Shown in pieces: positions 39,721 to 48,041 of a stretch of DNA of 64,000 bases. A model generated the notes under the pieces. That model saw only the letters and a list, made by a program, of their open reading frames with translations. It had not been told where the DNA came from and ran no database searches. Each line of letters starts with the position of its first letter. Positions within the stretch are counted from its first letter, which is position 1. This DNA comes from Vespertiliibacter pulmonis (GTDB lineage Bacteria; Pseudomonadota; Gammaproteobacteria; Enterobacterales; Pasteurellaceae). The DNA is taken from the NCBI RefSeq assembly GCF_013377275.1, contig NZ_CP016615.1:930001-994000 (forward strand). The letters are read 5' to 3'. The position numbers were made by a program, and so were the translations under genes.

Positions 39721-39735
39721 ATTATTTGAAATAAT
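39721..39735. promoter_or_regulatory. Palindrome between the XRE and WYL regulators
   Basis: ATTATTT-G-AAATAAT is a perfect 15-base palindrome. Further upstream, CTCTC and GAGAG near 39696-39713 form another short inverted repeat. Both lie in the divergent regulatory gap and are candidate operators. Confidence 0.4.
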
Positions 39736-39762
39736 CTAAGTTCCATTTTTGTGTTTGTTGTG

Positions 39763-39790
39763 TATAATTTAGTAAAAACTTTGCTAAATT
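39763..39790 (+). promoter_or_regulatory. TATAAT box and overlapping inverted repeat before the WYL gene
   Basis: TATAAT (39763-39768) is a perfect -10. AATTTAG (39766-39772) and CTAAATT (39784-39790) form an inverted repeat starting inside it, where a bound repressor would shut the promoter. WYL regulators of defence loci usually repress their own promoters, so this is the best candidate operator. Confidence 0.45.
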
Positions 39791-39868
39791 TTTTTCAACT
39801 TTATTGAAACGTGCGAAGCAACCGTGCAAAGTAGGTCAGTATAATTTCTACATATCGAAAAACAGAGA

Positions 39869-40768
39869 ATGCTTATGTCGAAGAATAAAAAAAATGAAAA
39901 AGTGGCACAGCGGCTTGTTGCTATTCTGACTGACTTGAATATGGGAGAGCGTTTGAATGTAGCGGATCTTGCTGAACGCTTCAATGTTACTCCCCGCACG
40001 ATACAAAAGGATCTTAATGAACGTTTTAGCTTATTAAAGTGGAAAGAGTGCGAACAGGGCTATTACAGCCTAGATTTATCTCAATTAGGACACCTATCTC
40101 AAAAAGATATTGAACGCTTTGCAAATTTTGCCAGTATTCAAGATCTCTTACCTAAAATTGATCGGAAATTCTTTCAGGACAACTTAATCCAAAGCATACA
40201 AATAAAAGGCTTTCAGTACGAAGATATTAAAAATAAACAGAAAGAATTTAATGATCTACAAAAAGCGATTGAACAACAATCTAAAATTCATTTCTATTAC
40301 CAAAAACTCAATGATAATACGGGTAAAAATTACGAATTAGAGCCTTATTCTTTAGTCAATAAAAATGGTATCTGGTATTTAATTGGGCTAGATAATGGTA
40401 AAGAAAAAACATTTTGTTTTACTCAAATTAAGATGTTAATTATTAAAAATGAGAAATTTGAGCTAGATCCAAAATTCCTACAAGAAATTAAAAAGAGCGA
40501 TAGTATTTCACACGGAAATCAACTCAATCAAGTCGTTATCAAAGTTTCAGCTAAAGTATCCGCTTACTTCCTTAGAAGAAATCTATTACCTAATCAGGAA
40601 ATTATTGAAAAATTAGATGATGGCAGTTTACTTCTTCAATGCCGTAATATCAATGAAATGGAAATTATTCCATTAGTTCAATATTGGATACCGCATTTGC
40701 ATATTATTAGTCCAGAATGGTTACAAGATGATCTTATTGAACAAATGAAAAATTATATTAATAATTAA
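39869..40768 (+). CDS. HTH-WYL transcriptional regulator
   Basis: 299 residues. N-terminal winged HTH (about 15-65) with LNVADLAERFNVTPRTIQKD. WYL domain (about 125-195) with KIHFYYQKLND, YELEPYSLVNKNGIWYLIGLD (WYL at 169-171) and a basic end. C-terminal WCX-like dimerisation region (about 215-295). WYL proteins sense nucleic-acid ligands; BrxR and CapW of this architecture repress BREX and CBASS defence loci. Start could be Met1 (39869) or Met3 (39875); GAGA lies before the latter. It is the first gene of the accessory block, and 12 bases separate its stop from the next start. Confidence 0.88.
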   Translation: MLMSKNKKNEKVAQRLVAILTDLNMGERLNVADLAERFNVTPRTIQKDLNERFSLLKWKECEQGYYSLDLSQLGHLSQKDIERFANFASIQDLLPKIDRKFFQDNLIQSIQIKGFQYEDIKNKQKEFNDLQKAIEQQSKIHFYYQKLNDNTGKNYELEPYSLVNKNGIWYLIGLDNGKEKTFCFTQIKMLIIKNEKFELDPKFLQEIKKSDSISHGNQLNQVVIKVSAKVSAYFLRRNLLPNQEIIEKLDDGSLLLQCRNINEMEIIPLVQYWIPHLHIISPEWLQDDLIEQMKNYINN

Positions 40769-40780
40769 ATGGAGAAGAAT

Positions 40781-41128
40781 ATGATTGATTATTCAGACAT
40801 ATATGATATAACTTTATCTAATTATAAAGAATCTTATCAAGATTTAGTAGATAAATATTGTAGTTTTACTATTCAAACAGGAATGCCATTATGTTCTGAA
40901 GGCTATATGGAATATTTATTAAGTATTGTAAATGAAATTGTAAAATATATAAGAGGAAATAAATTAAAATGTGGTGTTTATAATAAATCACATTATATTT
41001 CAAGTAAAGTTTATTTATATTTTTCTGAAATGGTAATGAAATTGTCGGATATATTATTTGATTATAAATTAGATTATAAGATTGAAATATATGACCAATT
41101 TATATTAGTAAGAAATATAAATAATTAA
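40781..41128 (+). CDS. Uncharacterised small protein of the accessory block
   Basis: 115 residues, AT-rich, no signal peptide or membrane segment. It is rich in Tyr, Ile and Asp, with two cysteines in the N-terminal half (YCSFTIQTGMPLCSEG) and a C-terminal KIEIYDQFILVRN that looks like paired beta strands. I do not recognise it. A GTG-free start choice: the frame opens at an ATG at 40769, but GGAGAAG at 40771-40777 sits correctly only for the ATG at 40781. It is placed directly after the WYL gene and 35 bases before the GTPase, so all three are probably one transcript. Confidence 0.65.
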   Translation: MIDYSDIYDITLSNYKESYQDLVDKYCSFTIQTGMPLCSEGYMEYLLSIVNEIVKYIRGNKLKCGVYNKSHYISSKVYLYFSEMVMKLSDILFDYKLDYKIEIYDQFILVRNINN

Positions 41129-41163
41129 ATAGAATTTATTAACAATAAAAATGGAGAATATTT

Positions 41164-42168
41164 ATGAAAAATGGTAACGCTGACCTATTAAAAAAAATTG
41201 AAGATTTTCTTTCTAGTTTTTCTTATTCAGAAGAAGTGAAGACATTAAGAGATTTATTAGATAATATAAAGCAAACTAAACTAAATATATTAGTTGTAGG
41301 GGCAACAGGAGTTGGGAAAAGCTCAACTGTTAATGCGGTTTTTAAGATCCAAGGAGTATCTGAAAATAAAGATGTTGCTGAAATTGGGAAAAGTGCAAAA
41401 CCTCAGACACAAGAAATTACAGCATATGAATTAAAAAATACAATTATTTGGGATACTCCAGGGCTTGGAGATTCATCAGAAAATGATAGGCTATTTTCCA
41501 AGATGATTATGGATAAGTTAAAAGAAAAGAATGATAAGGGAGAAGCTGTAATTGACCTTGTTTTATGTCTTTTAGATGCTTCAAGTAGAGATTTAGGTAC
41601 AACTTATACTTTATTAACTAATCATATTATTCCGTTCTTTAAAAGTAGTGAAGTGAATGATACTGATCGTATAATTATTGCATTAAATAAAATAGATAAA
41701 ATAAATTGTGATGGAGAATGGGATTATGAGAATAATAGACCTGATGATGAGTTAATGGAAACTATTGATATGAATAAAAAAGAGTTAGAAGATAGATTAT
41801 ATTCTGAAACGGGTATTAAATTTGATCTTTTATATTTTACGGCTGGGCGTGAGAATATTAAGAAACCTGAGAAAACAGTACAACCATATAATATTTCTAA
41901 ATTATTATATTTTATGGTTAATAAATTAAAAGACAAAAAAAAACGAGTGGTAATTTCTAGAGATGTAAATCAAAAAAAAGAAAATTATAAAAATGACGAT
42001 GGAAGACTAGACTATAATCGCTCAACGAATGAGGCCGTTGAAGAATCGTTATTTGATATAATTTGGAGTGGTGCTAAGAAAGCAGCAGAAGTAGTTTTTA
42101 GCCCATCAAACATAATATCAGCTGTAAAAGCAGGATTTGGCTGGGTTTTATCTAAATTTAGCTTATAA
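41164..42168 (+). CDS. Predicted GTPase (COG3596/YeeP-YfjP-like)
   Basis: 334 residues with a TRAFAC GTPase domain: G1 GATGVGKSS (46-54), G2 Thr in PQTQEIT (about 81), G3 DTPGLGD (97-103) and G4 NKID (175-178). A helical C-terminal part follows. The last 25 residues (SPSNIISAVKAGFGWVLSKFSL) form an amphipathic helix that could touch membranes. Relatives sit in E. coli prophage islands (YeeP, YfjP, YkfA) and are of unknown function. Start has GGAG with 7-nt spacing. It is followed by a YaaW-type gene that is broken. Confidence 0.85.
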   Translation: MKNGNADLLKKIEDFLSSFSYSEEVKTLRDLLDNIKQTKLNILVVGATGVGKSSTVNAVFKIQGVSENKDVAEIGKSAKPQTQEITAYELKNTIIWDTPGLGDSSENDRLFSKMIMDKLKEKNDKGEAVIDLVLCLLDASSRDLGTTYTLLTNHIIPFFKSSEVNDTDRIIIALNKIDKINCDGEWDYENNRPDDELMETIDMNKKELEDRLYSETGIKFDLLYFTAGRENIKKPEKTVQPYNISKLLYFMVNKLKDKKKRVVISRDVNQKKENYKNDDGRLDYNRSTNEAVEESLFDIIWSGAKKAAEVVFSPSNIISAVKAGFGWVLSKFSL

Positions 42169-42182
42169 ATAGGATAAGAAAT

Positions 42183-42984
42183 ATGGCATATAGGGAGGAT
42201 AAAGATTTATAATTTTTATCTTCCTGTGAAGATAATGATTCACACGACTTAGTATATTGTTTAACTCATGATACAGATGGAAAAAAGAGGCTCACGGAAG
42301 AATTAACAAATAATGAAAATTATGAGAGATATTATCCAAGACACTCTAGATATTGGAAAAATATTTCGGCAGAAATTCAATGTTTTGGATCAAATAGTTT
42401 TATGACAATATTTAGAGGAGGTAAAGGTGTTCTTTATCGTGAAGTATTACTAGATGTCTGTGATAAGGTAATAACAGATAAAAGTCTTAAAAACAATATA
42501 AGAGATTATATGGGAAGTTGAAGAGAGCGAAAACATCTTATTATCTAGTATTTTAATGGACTCTATTAATAAGATGTTAGCTGAAGAGCTAAGTGAATTT
42601 GCTGAAGATATAAAATTTGATGGCTATAAAATAGCGAACCGTTCAGCTATTTCAAATGCAGCTAAAAGGATTTTTGCATCAGGCGGTTTTTCTGCTTATC
42701 AATTAACCGCACTTATTACTTCAGCAATAACAAAATCATTGTTTTTACATAGTTTATCTATTACAACAAGTGCAGTTTTAACAAGGGGAGCTACTGTACT
42801 AGCTGGCCCAATTGGTTGGGTATTAATGGGAGGGATAACTGCTATTGATATTTCTGGACCGGATTATAGAGTAACTGTTCCAGCTGTTTTTCAAATTGTT
42901 CTATTGCGTAAAAAGTTTATTTTAATTAACAAAAATAATTTGTGCAAAGAGATACAAAGAGAATTTGATATTAATGATTTATAA
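42183..42984 (+). pseudogene. Decayed DUF3944/UPF0174 (YaaW-type) gene
   Basis: From the ATG at 42183 (AGGATAAG upstream) the frame reads MAYREDKDL and then hits TAA at 42210-42212. Beyond it the same frame continues with strong family sequence, ending at TGA near 42519: FLSSCEDNDSHDLVYCLTHD, then RLTEELTNNENYERYYP, AEIQCFGSN and RGGKGVLYREVLLDVCD. The C-terminal half continues in the next frame from about 42502 (EIIWEVEESENILLS, then MDSINKMLAEEL), with the YaaW end GPIGWVLMGGITA and GPDYRVTVPAVFQIVLLRKK. So one nonsense codon and one frameshift (between about 42484 and 42515) break a full-length gene of about 265 residues. The 142-residue piece from 42556 has no ribosome site. Family function is unknown. 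Confidence 0.85.
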
Positions 42985-43050
42985 ATAAGTGATATTCTAT
43001 CCTCTCCAAATTGGCTAATGTGGGAGGATATGTTAATGAGAATATAGAAC

Positions 43051-43707
43051 ATGCTTCAAAAAATCGAACTAACTTATAGAGCTAATAAATCTAATTATAC
43101 TGATGATTTCCGTTTACGCATTCATCGTGCAATTAGTTGGTTAAAGAAAGCAGAAAATACGGAAGATCCTGATATTAAGTTTTCTACATTATGGATAGCG
43201 TTCAATGCGGCTTATGCTAGAGAGATTGTTAATGAATCTGCCATAGAGAAAGAAACCTTTATTGATTTTATTACAAATATTTGTTGTCTTGATAATAATA
43301 AACAATTAGAGTCCATCATTTGGAATGAGCTTCCTGATCCTATTTCTGCATTATTAGAAAATCGTTATACTTTCCAGCCTTTTTGGTTTGAATTACGCAA
43401 AGAATTTCCTTCTAATAGATGGGAGAGAAAAATGCAGGAAGCTAACAATCTGGCATTAAATTCGATAAGAATGAAAAATACGAGAGGGGTTCTTGTTTTT
43501 ACTTTTGAGCGACTTTATACGTTGAGAAACCAAATTTTTCATGGTGGATCGACATATAATAGTTCTGCAAACCGTACACAATTACAAGATGGTTGTGATA
43601 TTTTATCAAAAATTGTTCCTATCATTATTCAAATAATGATTGATAATCCATCAACGGTAGATTGGGGAAAACCATTCTATCCTTATATTATGCAAGATAA
43701 TAAATAG
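43051..43707 (+). CDS. HEPN-like (Apea-type) protein
   Basis: 218 residues, mostly alpha-helical. The C-terminal stretch RLYTLRNQIFHGGSTYNS holds Arg159-x4-His164, the Rx4H motif of HEPN ribonucleases. The N-terminal ISWLKKAE and TLWIAFNAAYARE are typical of Apea-like HEPN proteins found in defence and stress loci. Whether it cuts RNA is unknown. No strong ribosome site is visible before the ATG. It is 66 bases after the broken YaaW gene and ends in a terminator, so it closes the accessory block. Confidence 0.75.
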   Translation: MLQKIELTYRANKSNYTDDFRLRIHRAISWLKKAENTEDPDIKFSTLWIAFNAAYAREIVNESAIEKETFIDFITNICCLDNNKQLESIIWNELPDPISALLENRYTFQPFWFELRKEFPSNRWERKMQEANNLALNSIRMKNTRGVLVFTFERLYTLRNQIFHGGSTYNSSANRTQLQDGCDILSKIVPIIIQIMIDNPSTVDWGKPFYPYIMQDNK

Positions 43708-43739
43708 TAATTAGGTATAAATTTTTCGCAATCTTTGCG

Positions 43740-43762
43740 AGCCAGATCACAGTCTGGCTTTT
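43740..43762 (+). terminator. Terminator closing the accessory block
   Basis: AGCCAGA and TCTGGCT form a 7-bp stem with a 6-nt loop, followed by TTTTTATTATT. It lies 33 bases after the HEPN gene and before dld. Confidence 0.85.
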
Positions 43763-43827
43763 TTATTATTGTATTTACGTGTTGGATTGTTAATATGATG
43801 TAATGAAATTTATCTAAGGAAATCATT

Positions 43828-45513
43828 ATGTTAGATCATCAACTCATTTCTGAATTAAATGCGATTGTCGGTGAAAAATATGTCATTACGGATGCTAGTA
43901 AAAGTGAAAGTTATCGAAGTGGATATCGGTTTGGAACAGGGCAGGCATTGGCAGTAGTGCGTCCTGCCACATTATTAGAGTATTGGCGGGTGCTGAAAGC
44001 CTGTGTTAAAGCAGATGTTATCATCATTTCACAAGCAGCTAATACAGGATTAACGGGAGGTTCTACGCCAAATGGTGATGATTATGATCGTCCGATTGTG
44101 ATTATCAATACAATGCGGATTACGGGTATTCAGCTGATTAACAATGCTGAACAAGTAATCTGTTTGGCAGGCTCAACCTTAAATGAATTAGAATTGTTGT
44201 TAAAAGATCATCAACGTGAGCCACATTCGGTAATTGGTTCATCTTGTATTGGGGCTTCGGTAATTGGCGGAGTATGTAATAATTCAGGTGGAGCATTGGT
44301 ACAGCGTGGTCCAGCGTATACTGAAATGGCATTATATGCTCAACTAAATGAGCAAGGTGAGTTAGAACTTATCAATAAATTAGGTGTTGAGCTTGGGAAA
44401 ACTCCAGAAGAAATTTTAACTAATTTACAAGATCAGCACTATCAGCCTAAAGATGTACAGCTAGGGTGTGGTAAGGGGCACGATCACCATTATTGTAATC
44501 ATATTCGCCAAGTAGATGAAGATACCCCCGCTCGTTTTAATGCAGATCCTAATCGTCATTATGATGCATCAGGCTGTGCGGGAAAATTAGGGGTATTTGC
44601 GGTACGGCTAGATACATTCCCGCAAGAGAGTGAAACGGCAGTCTTTTATATTGGCACAAATAGCACAGAGGTTTTAGCGGAGTTAAGACGGCATATTTTA
44701 GCTGAGTTTGAAAACTTACCAATTTCGGGTGAATATATTCATCGAGATGCGTTTGATATTGCGGCTAAATATGGAAAAGATACATTTTGGGTGATAAAAA
44801 AATTTGGAACACACCGCTTGCCAACGCTTTTTGAATTAAAAGCTAAAGTGGATAGAATTACTAAAAAATGGGCTTTTATGCCTAATCATTTTAGTGATAA
44901 AGCATTGCAGTTTTTATCAATTTTTATTCCTCAGCATCTTCCTGATAGTTTACGTCAATATCGGGACAAATATGAACACCATCTGATCTTAAAAATGGGT
45001 GGAAAGGGTATTGCTGAAGCCCGAGAGTATTTAGATAAATTAGTAAATAATCAAAGTGGATATTTTGAATGTAACGCTGAGGAATCACAAGCGGCAATGT
45101 TACATCGTTTTGCCGTAGCATCTGCAGCAATTCGTTATCGTGCAGTTCATACAAATGAAGTGGAAGAAATTGTTGCTTTGGATATTGCCTTACGCCGTAA
45201 TGATAAAGACTGGTATGAGAAATTACCTCAATCGTTGAATGATAAATTGATCCATAAACTCTATTATGGGCATTTTATGTGCTATGTTTTTCATCAAGAT
45301 TATATTGTGAAGAAAGGCTATAATTGGTTAGATATTGAACAAGAAATGCTGAGGTTACTTGATGAACGTGGTGCACAATATCCCGCGGAACATAATGTAG
45401 GGCATTTGTATGAAGCGAAGCCAACGTTAAAAGCGTTCTATCAGAAGTTAGATCCAACAAACAGTTTTAATGTTGGGATAGGGCAAACATCGAAGAAAAA
45501 ATATTGGAAATAG
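43828..45513 (+). CDS. dld: Quinone-dependent D-lactate dehydrogenase
   Basis: Membrane-associated FAD enzyme of 561 residues that oxidises D-lactate to pyruvate and feeds electrons to quinones. FAD-binding PCMH motifs: ISQAANTGLTGGSTPNGDDY (about 71-90) and GASVIGGVCNNSGGALVQRGPAYTE (about 147-171). The C-terminal membrane-binding domain includes HRFAVASAAIRYRAVH and ends PTLKAFYQKLDPTNSFNVGIG. It matches H. influenzae HI1649 and E. coli Dld (571). Start has AAGGAA upstream. A terminator shared with glpT follows. Confidence 0.96.
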   Translation: MLDHQLISELNAIVGEKYVITDASKSESYRSGYRFGTGQALAVVRPATLLEYWRVLKACVKADVIIISQAANTGLTGGSTPNGDDYDRPIVIINTMRITGIQLINNAEQVICLAGSTLNELELLLKDHQREPHSVIGSSCIGASVIGGVCNNSGGALVQRGPAYTEMALYAQLNEQGELELINKLGVELGKTPEEILTNLQDQHYQPKDVQLGCGKGHDHHYCNHIRQVDEDTPARFNADPNRHYDASGCAGKLGVFAVRLDTFPQESETAVFYIGTNSTEVLAELRRHILAEFENLPISGEYIHRDAFDIAAKYGKDTFWVIKKFGTHRLPTLFELKAKVDRITKKWAFMPNHFSDKALQFLSIFIPQHLPDSLRQYRDKYEHHLILKMGGKGIAEAREYLDKLVNNQSGYFECNAEESQAAMLHRFAVASAAIRYRAVHTNEVEEIVALDIALRRNDKDWYEKLPQSLNDKLIHKLYYGHFMCYVFHQDYIVKKGYNWLDIEQEMLRLLDERGAQYPAEHNVGHLYEAKPTLKAFYQKLDPTNSFNVGIGQTSKKKYWK

Positions 45514-45525
45514 ATAAGTAGAAAG

Positions 45526-45557
45526 AAAAGCACGCAAGCGGTTACTTACGTGCTTTT
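45526..45557. terminator. Bidirectional terminator between dld and glpT
   Basis: AAAAGCACG and CGTGCTTTT form a perfect 9-bp stem; the loop contains CAAGCGGT, an uptake sequence. It serves convergent genes on both sides. Confidence 0.85.
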
Positions 45558-45567
45558 TTATTATTAA

Positions 45568-46896
45568 TTAGACGTGAGTCGTTTTTCTAAATAGTGTTAG
45601 TGCAATCAATAAGAAACCGAGTACACAAGAAACGATGAGTGCATAGAAGCCACCGTCCCAACCGAATAGATCGACTAATTTACCCATTACATATCCTGCA
45701 CTTGCTGAGCCGATAAAATAGCCAAATAGACCAGTTAAACCCGTTGCTGTACCCGTTGCTACACGAGGAACTAAATCTGCTGCTTGTAAACCAATCATCA
45801 TTACAGGGCCGTAAATTAAGAAACCAATTGCAACTAAGCAGATATTATCAATTAACGGATTACCCGCAGGGTTTTTCCAATAAATAATAATTGCAATTAA
45901 TACGCCAACGAGGAATAGAAGCATTGGTGGAGCACGGTGTCCTTTGAAAACTTTATCGCTTAAGTAACCGCTTGCAAGCATTCCAAAAATACCTGCGTAT
46001 TCGTAAAGAAAGTATGCCCAGCTTTGTTTATCGACAGAGAAATGTTTAACCTCTTTTAAGTAAGTCGGTGCCCAGTCAATAATACCGTAGCGGATAAAAT
46101 AAACGAATACGTTTGCAAATGTAATTGCCCAAAGGAATTTATTGTTAATAATATATTTGAAGAAAATATCTTTAGAAGAAAGGGTGTGTGCAGACTCTAC
46201 TTTCTCAATAACTTTTTCGCCTTTATATTCATCAATAGGAGGTAACCCTTGTGATTCTGGGGTATCTCGCATTAAAAAGAACATAATAAAAGCAAGCACA
46301 ATGGCAATCAATGCGGGTAAATAGAACATAGATTGCCACACACCGAAGATGGATAAGCCTAAAATTGCTAATGGCCCGATTAAGCCACCACCGATATTGT
46401 GTGAAACATTCCACCAGCTCCACCAAACACCCCGTTCAGATACAGAGAACCAGTTTGTCATTGTTTTTGCACCTGGTGGATAGCCCATTCCCTGAAACCA
46501 GCCATTAAATGCAGCTAATATAATCATAATGGGAATAGAAGATAGTACGCCAGGTACTAAACCAAAAATTAAACTAATAATAGCAGAGCCGAGTAAGCCA
46601 ACAGTTATAAAATATTTTGGGTTACTGCGATCAGAGATATTCCCCATAATAAATTTACTTAAGCCGTAAGCAAGTGAAAGTGCTACGCCCACTTTACCAA
46701 GGTCGGCTTTACTAAAGCCATATTCATCAATTAAATAGGGAATAGCGAGAGAGAAGTTTTTACGAATTAAGTAATAGGCGGCATAGCCAATGAATACGCC
46801 AGCAAATACTTGCCAACGCAATTTGCGATATTCTGCATCGACCTTTGCATCATCAATGCGAGGGGCTGGAGCAGAGGCTTTCAAGAATGAAAACAT
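45568..46896 (-). CDS. glpT: Glycerol-3-phosphate transporter (GlpT-type MFS)
   Basis: Inner-membrane antiporter of organophosphates, 442 residues with twelve hydrophobic segments. It follows E. coli GlpT closely: GYAAYYLIRKNFSLAIPYL (about 37-55, Arg in the phosphate site), SKFIMGNISDRSNPK (about 80-94), GWFQGMGYPPGAKTMTNW and the stretch FVYFIRYGIIDWAPTYLKEV in the second half. UhpT and UhpC are related, but these sequences favour GlpT. It diverges from the yagU-like gene across a 310-bp gap with an FNR box, so expression without oxygen is plausible. Confidence 0.88.
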   Translation of the reverse strand: MFSFLKASAPAPRIDDAKVDAEYRKLRWQVFAGVFIGYAAYYLIRKNFSLAIPYLIDEYGFSKADLGKVGVALSLAYGLSKFIMGNISDRSNPKYFITVGLLGSAIISLIFGLVPGVLSSIPIMIILAAFNGWFQGMGYPPGAKTMTNWFSVSERGVWWSWWNVSHNIGGGLIGPLAILGLSIFGVWQSMFYLPALIAIVLAFIMFFLMRDTPESQGLPPIDEYKGEKVIEKVESAHTLSSKDIFFKYIINNKFLWAITFANVFVYFIRYGIIDWAPTYLKEVKHFSVDKQSWAYFLYEYAGIFGMLASGYLSDKVFKGHRAPPMLLFLVGVLIAIIIYWKNPAGNPLIDNICLVAIGFLIYGPVMMIGLQAADLVPRVATGTATGLTGLFGYFIGSASAGYVMGKLVDLFGWDGGFYALIVSCVLGFLLIALTLFRKTTHV

Positions 46897-47206
46897 AGGT
46901 ATCTCCTTAAAATGGTTTATTGGTTGTTGTTATAAAGATATTACATATAGTTGTACTATACACATTCATTTAAATTAGAATGAGACGCAAGTATATTTGT
47001 TCTTAACTATGTTTTCAATTCAGTGGTAATCGTTATTTGATTAAAGATATATTTATCTTGTGTAGCATTGAGGGAAATCAAAAAATTGATATGTATCAAA
47101 TAAATAAACGTAATTACTACATAATTTTATTTATTCTTTTAAAATAAAATTCCTTTGATAATTTATTCAAAGGAAAATATATATTAACAACAAAATAGGG
47201 GGCATT
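46897..47206. other. Divergent regulatory region between glpT and the yagU-like gene
   Basis: 310 AT-rich bases with no coding sequence. It contains the perfect FNR box described separately, and a weaker TTGAT-TAAA-GATAT near 47036-47051. The promoters of both genes must be here, but no clear -35/-10 pair stands out to me. Confidence 0.6.
47086..47099. promoter_or_regulatory. Perfect FNR box
   Basis: TTGAT-ATGT-ATCAA matches the FNR consensus TTGAT-N4-ATCAA at every position. It is 108 bp upstream of the yagU-like gene and about 190 bp from glpT. FNR (HlyX in Actinobacillus) would act on one or both when oxygen is absent. Confidence 0.75.
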
Positions 47207-47797
47207 ATGAACTTATTTGAAACAACGAATCCAACTCGTCGTCGTTATGGTGTTGCACTTTTCGTTGGTGTGATTGCAGGTATTATTTCTGCGTTTGTAA
47301 AATGGGGAGCAGAGCATCCGTTACCGCCTCGTAGCCCATTTGATTTTTTCGCTTCAGCTTGTACTGATCCTTCTCAAGCTCTTGAGGTTTGTTCTCGTGC
47401 ATTTTTAAATCCGCCACACGTTTTTTTAAGAGATTATCTTGGTATTGACCCAACACAAGCGGTATTTACTTTTGCTGATCAAGGTTTTAACTGGATTGGT
47501 GTAACACATATTATCTTTTCATTAGTATTTGCTATTTCTTATTGCGTTATTGCTGAAATTTTTCCTAAAGTTAAACTATGGCAAGGTGTATTTGCTGGGA
47601 TTGTTGCAACTATTGGGGCCCACTATATTGCATTCCCATTATTAGGTTTAACCCCGCCTGTTTTAGATTGGCCATTATATGAACATATTTCGGAAATTGT
47701 AGGGCATATTTTATGGTTTTGGACAATTGAAATGATCCGCCGTGATTTACGTAACCGCATTACTAAACAGCCCGATCCAGAAGTTCCATTAGATTAG
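47207..47797 (+). CDS. yagU: YagU-like DUF1440 inner-membrane protein
   Basis: 196 residues with three to four hydrophobic segments. It aligns throughout with E. coli Yag[75 protein letters not shown] and the end [20 protein letters not shown]. coli YagU has been linked to acid resistance; the molecular role is unknown. GGGG lies before the ATG. It is followed by a very strong terminator. Confidence 0.88.
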   Translation: MNLFETTNPTRRRYGVALFVGVIAGIISAFVKWGAEHPLPPRSPFDFFASACTDPSQALEVCSRAFLNPPHVFLRDYLGIDPTQAVFTFADQGFNWIGVTHIIFSLVFAISYCVIAEIFPKVKLWQGVFAGIVATIGAHYIAFPLLGLTPPVLDWPLYEHISEIVGHILWFWTIEMIRRDLRNRITKQPDPEVPLD

Positions 47798-47830
47798 TCG
47801 TATTGTTAATTCCAAGTGAATAGAAATATA

Positions 47831-47873
47831 AAAACTGACCGCTTGTATATGTTTACAGGCGGTCAGTTTTTAT
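47831..47873 (+). terminator. Strong terminator with embedded uptake sequences
   Basis: AAAACTGACCGC and GCGGTCAGTTTT form a perfect 12-bp stem, followed by TTATATTTT. ACCGCTTGT starts within the left arm, giving a full uptake sequence on one strand and the GCGGT core on the other. Confidence 0.9.
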
Positions 47874-48041
47874 ATTTTAAAGTGGTTATTTCAGATTTAT
47901 TTAAAAAGAGTTAATAAAATTATTGCATAAATGCTGGTAGATCTGTCTCTAGGAATATATAAATATTTGTGCTACATTCGGAAAGTGGCTATTTTTACAA
48001 CAATATTAGCTTATAGCTTTTTCATACGGAAGGAGTACAAA

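Noticed and set aside
42556-42984. 142-codon frame as an independent small gene
   Set aside because: No ribosome site; family sequence continues upstream in other frames, so it is the 3' part of a broken gene.
42998-43030. Inverted repeat TATCCTC/GAGGATA between the broken YaaW gene and the HEPN gene as a terminator
   Set aside because: The stem is short with mismatches inward and there is no T-run, so function is not supported.
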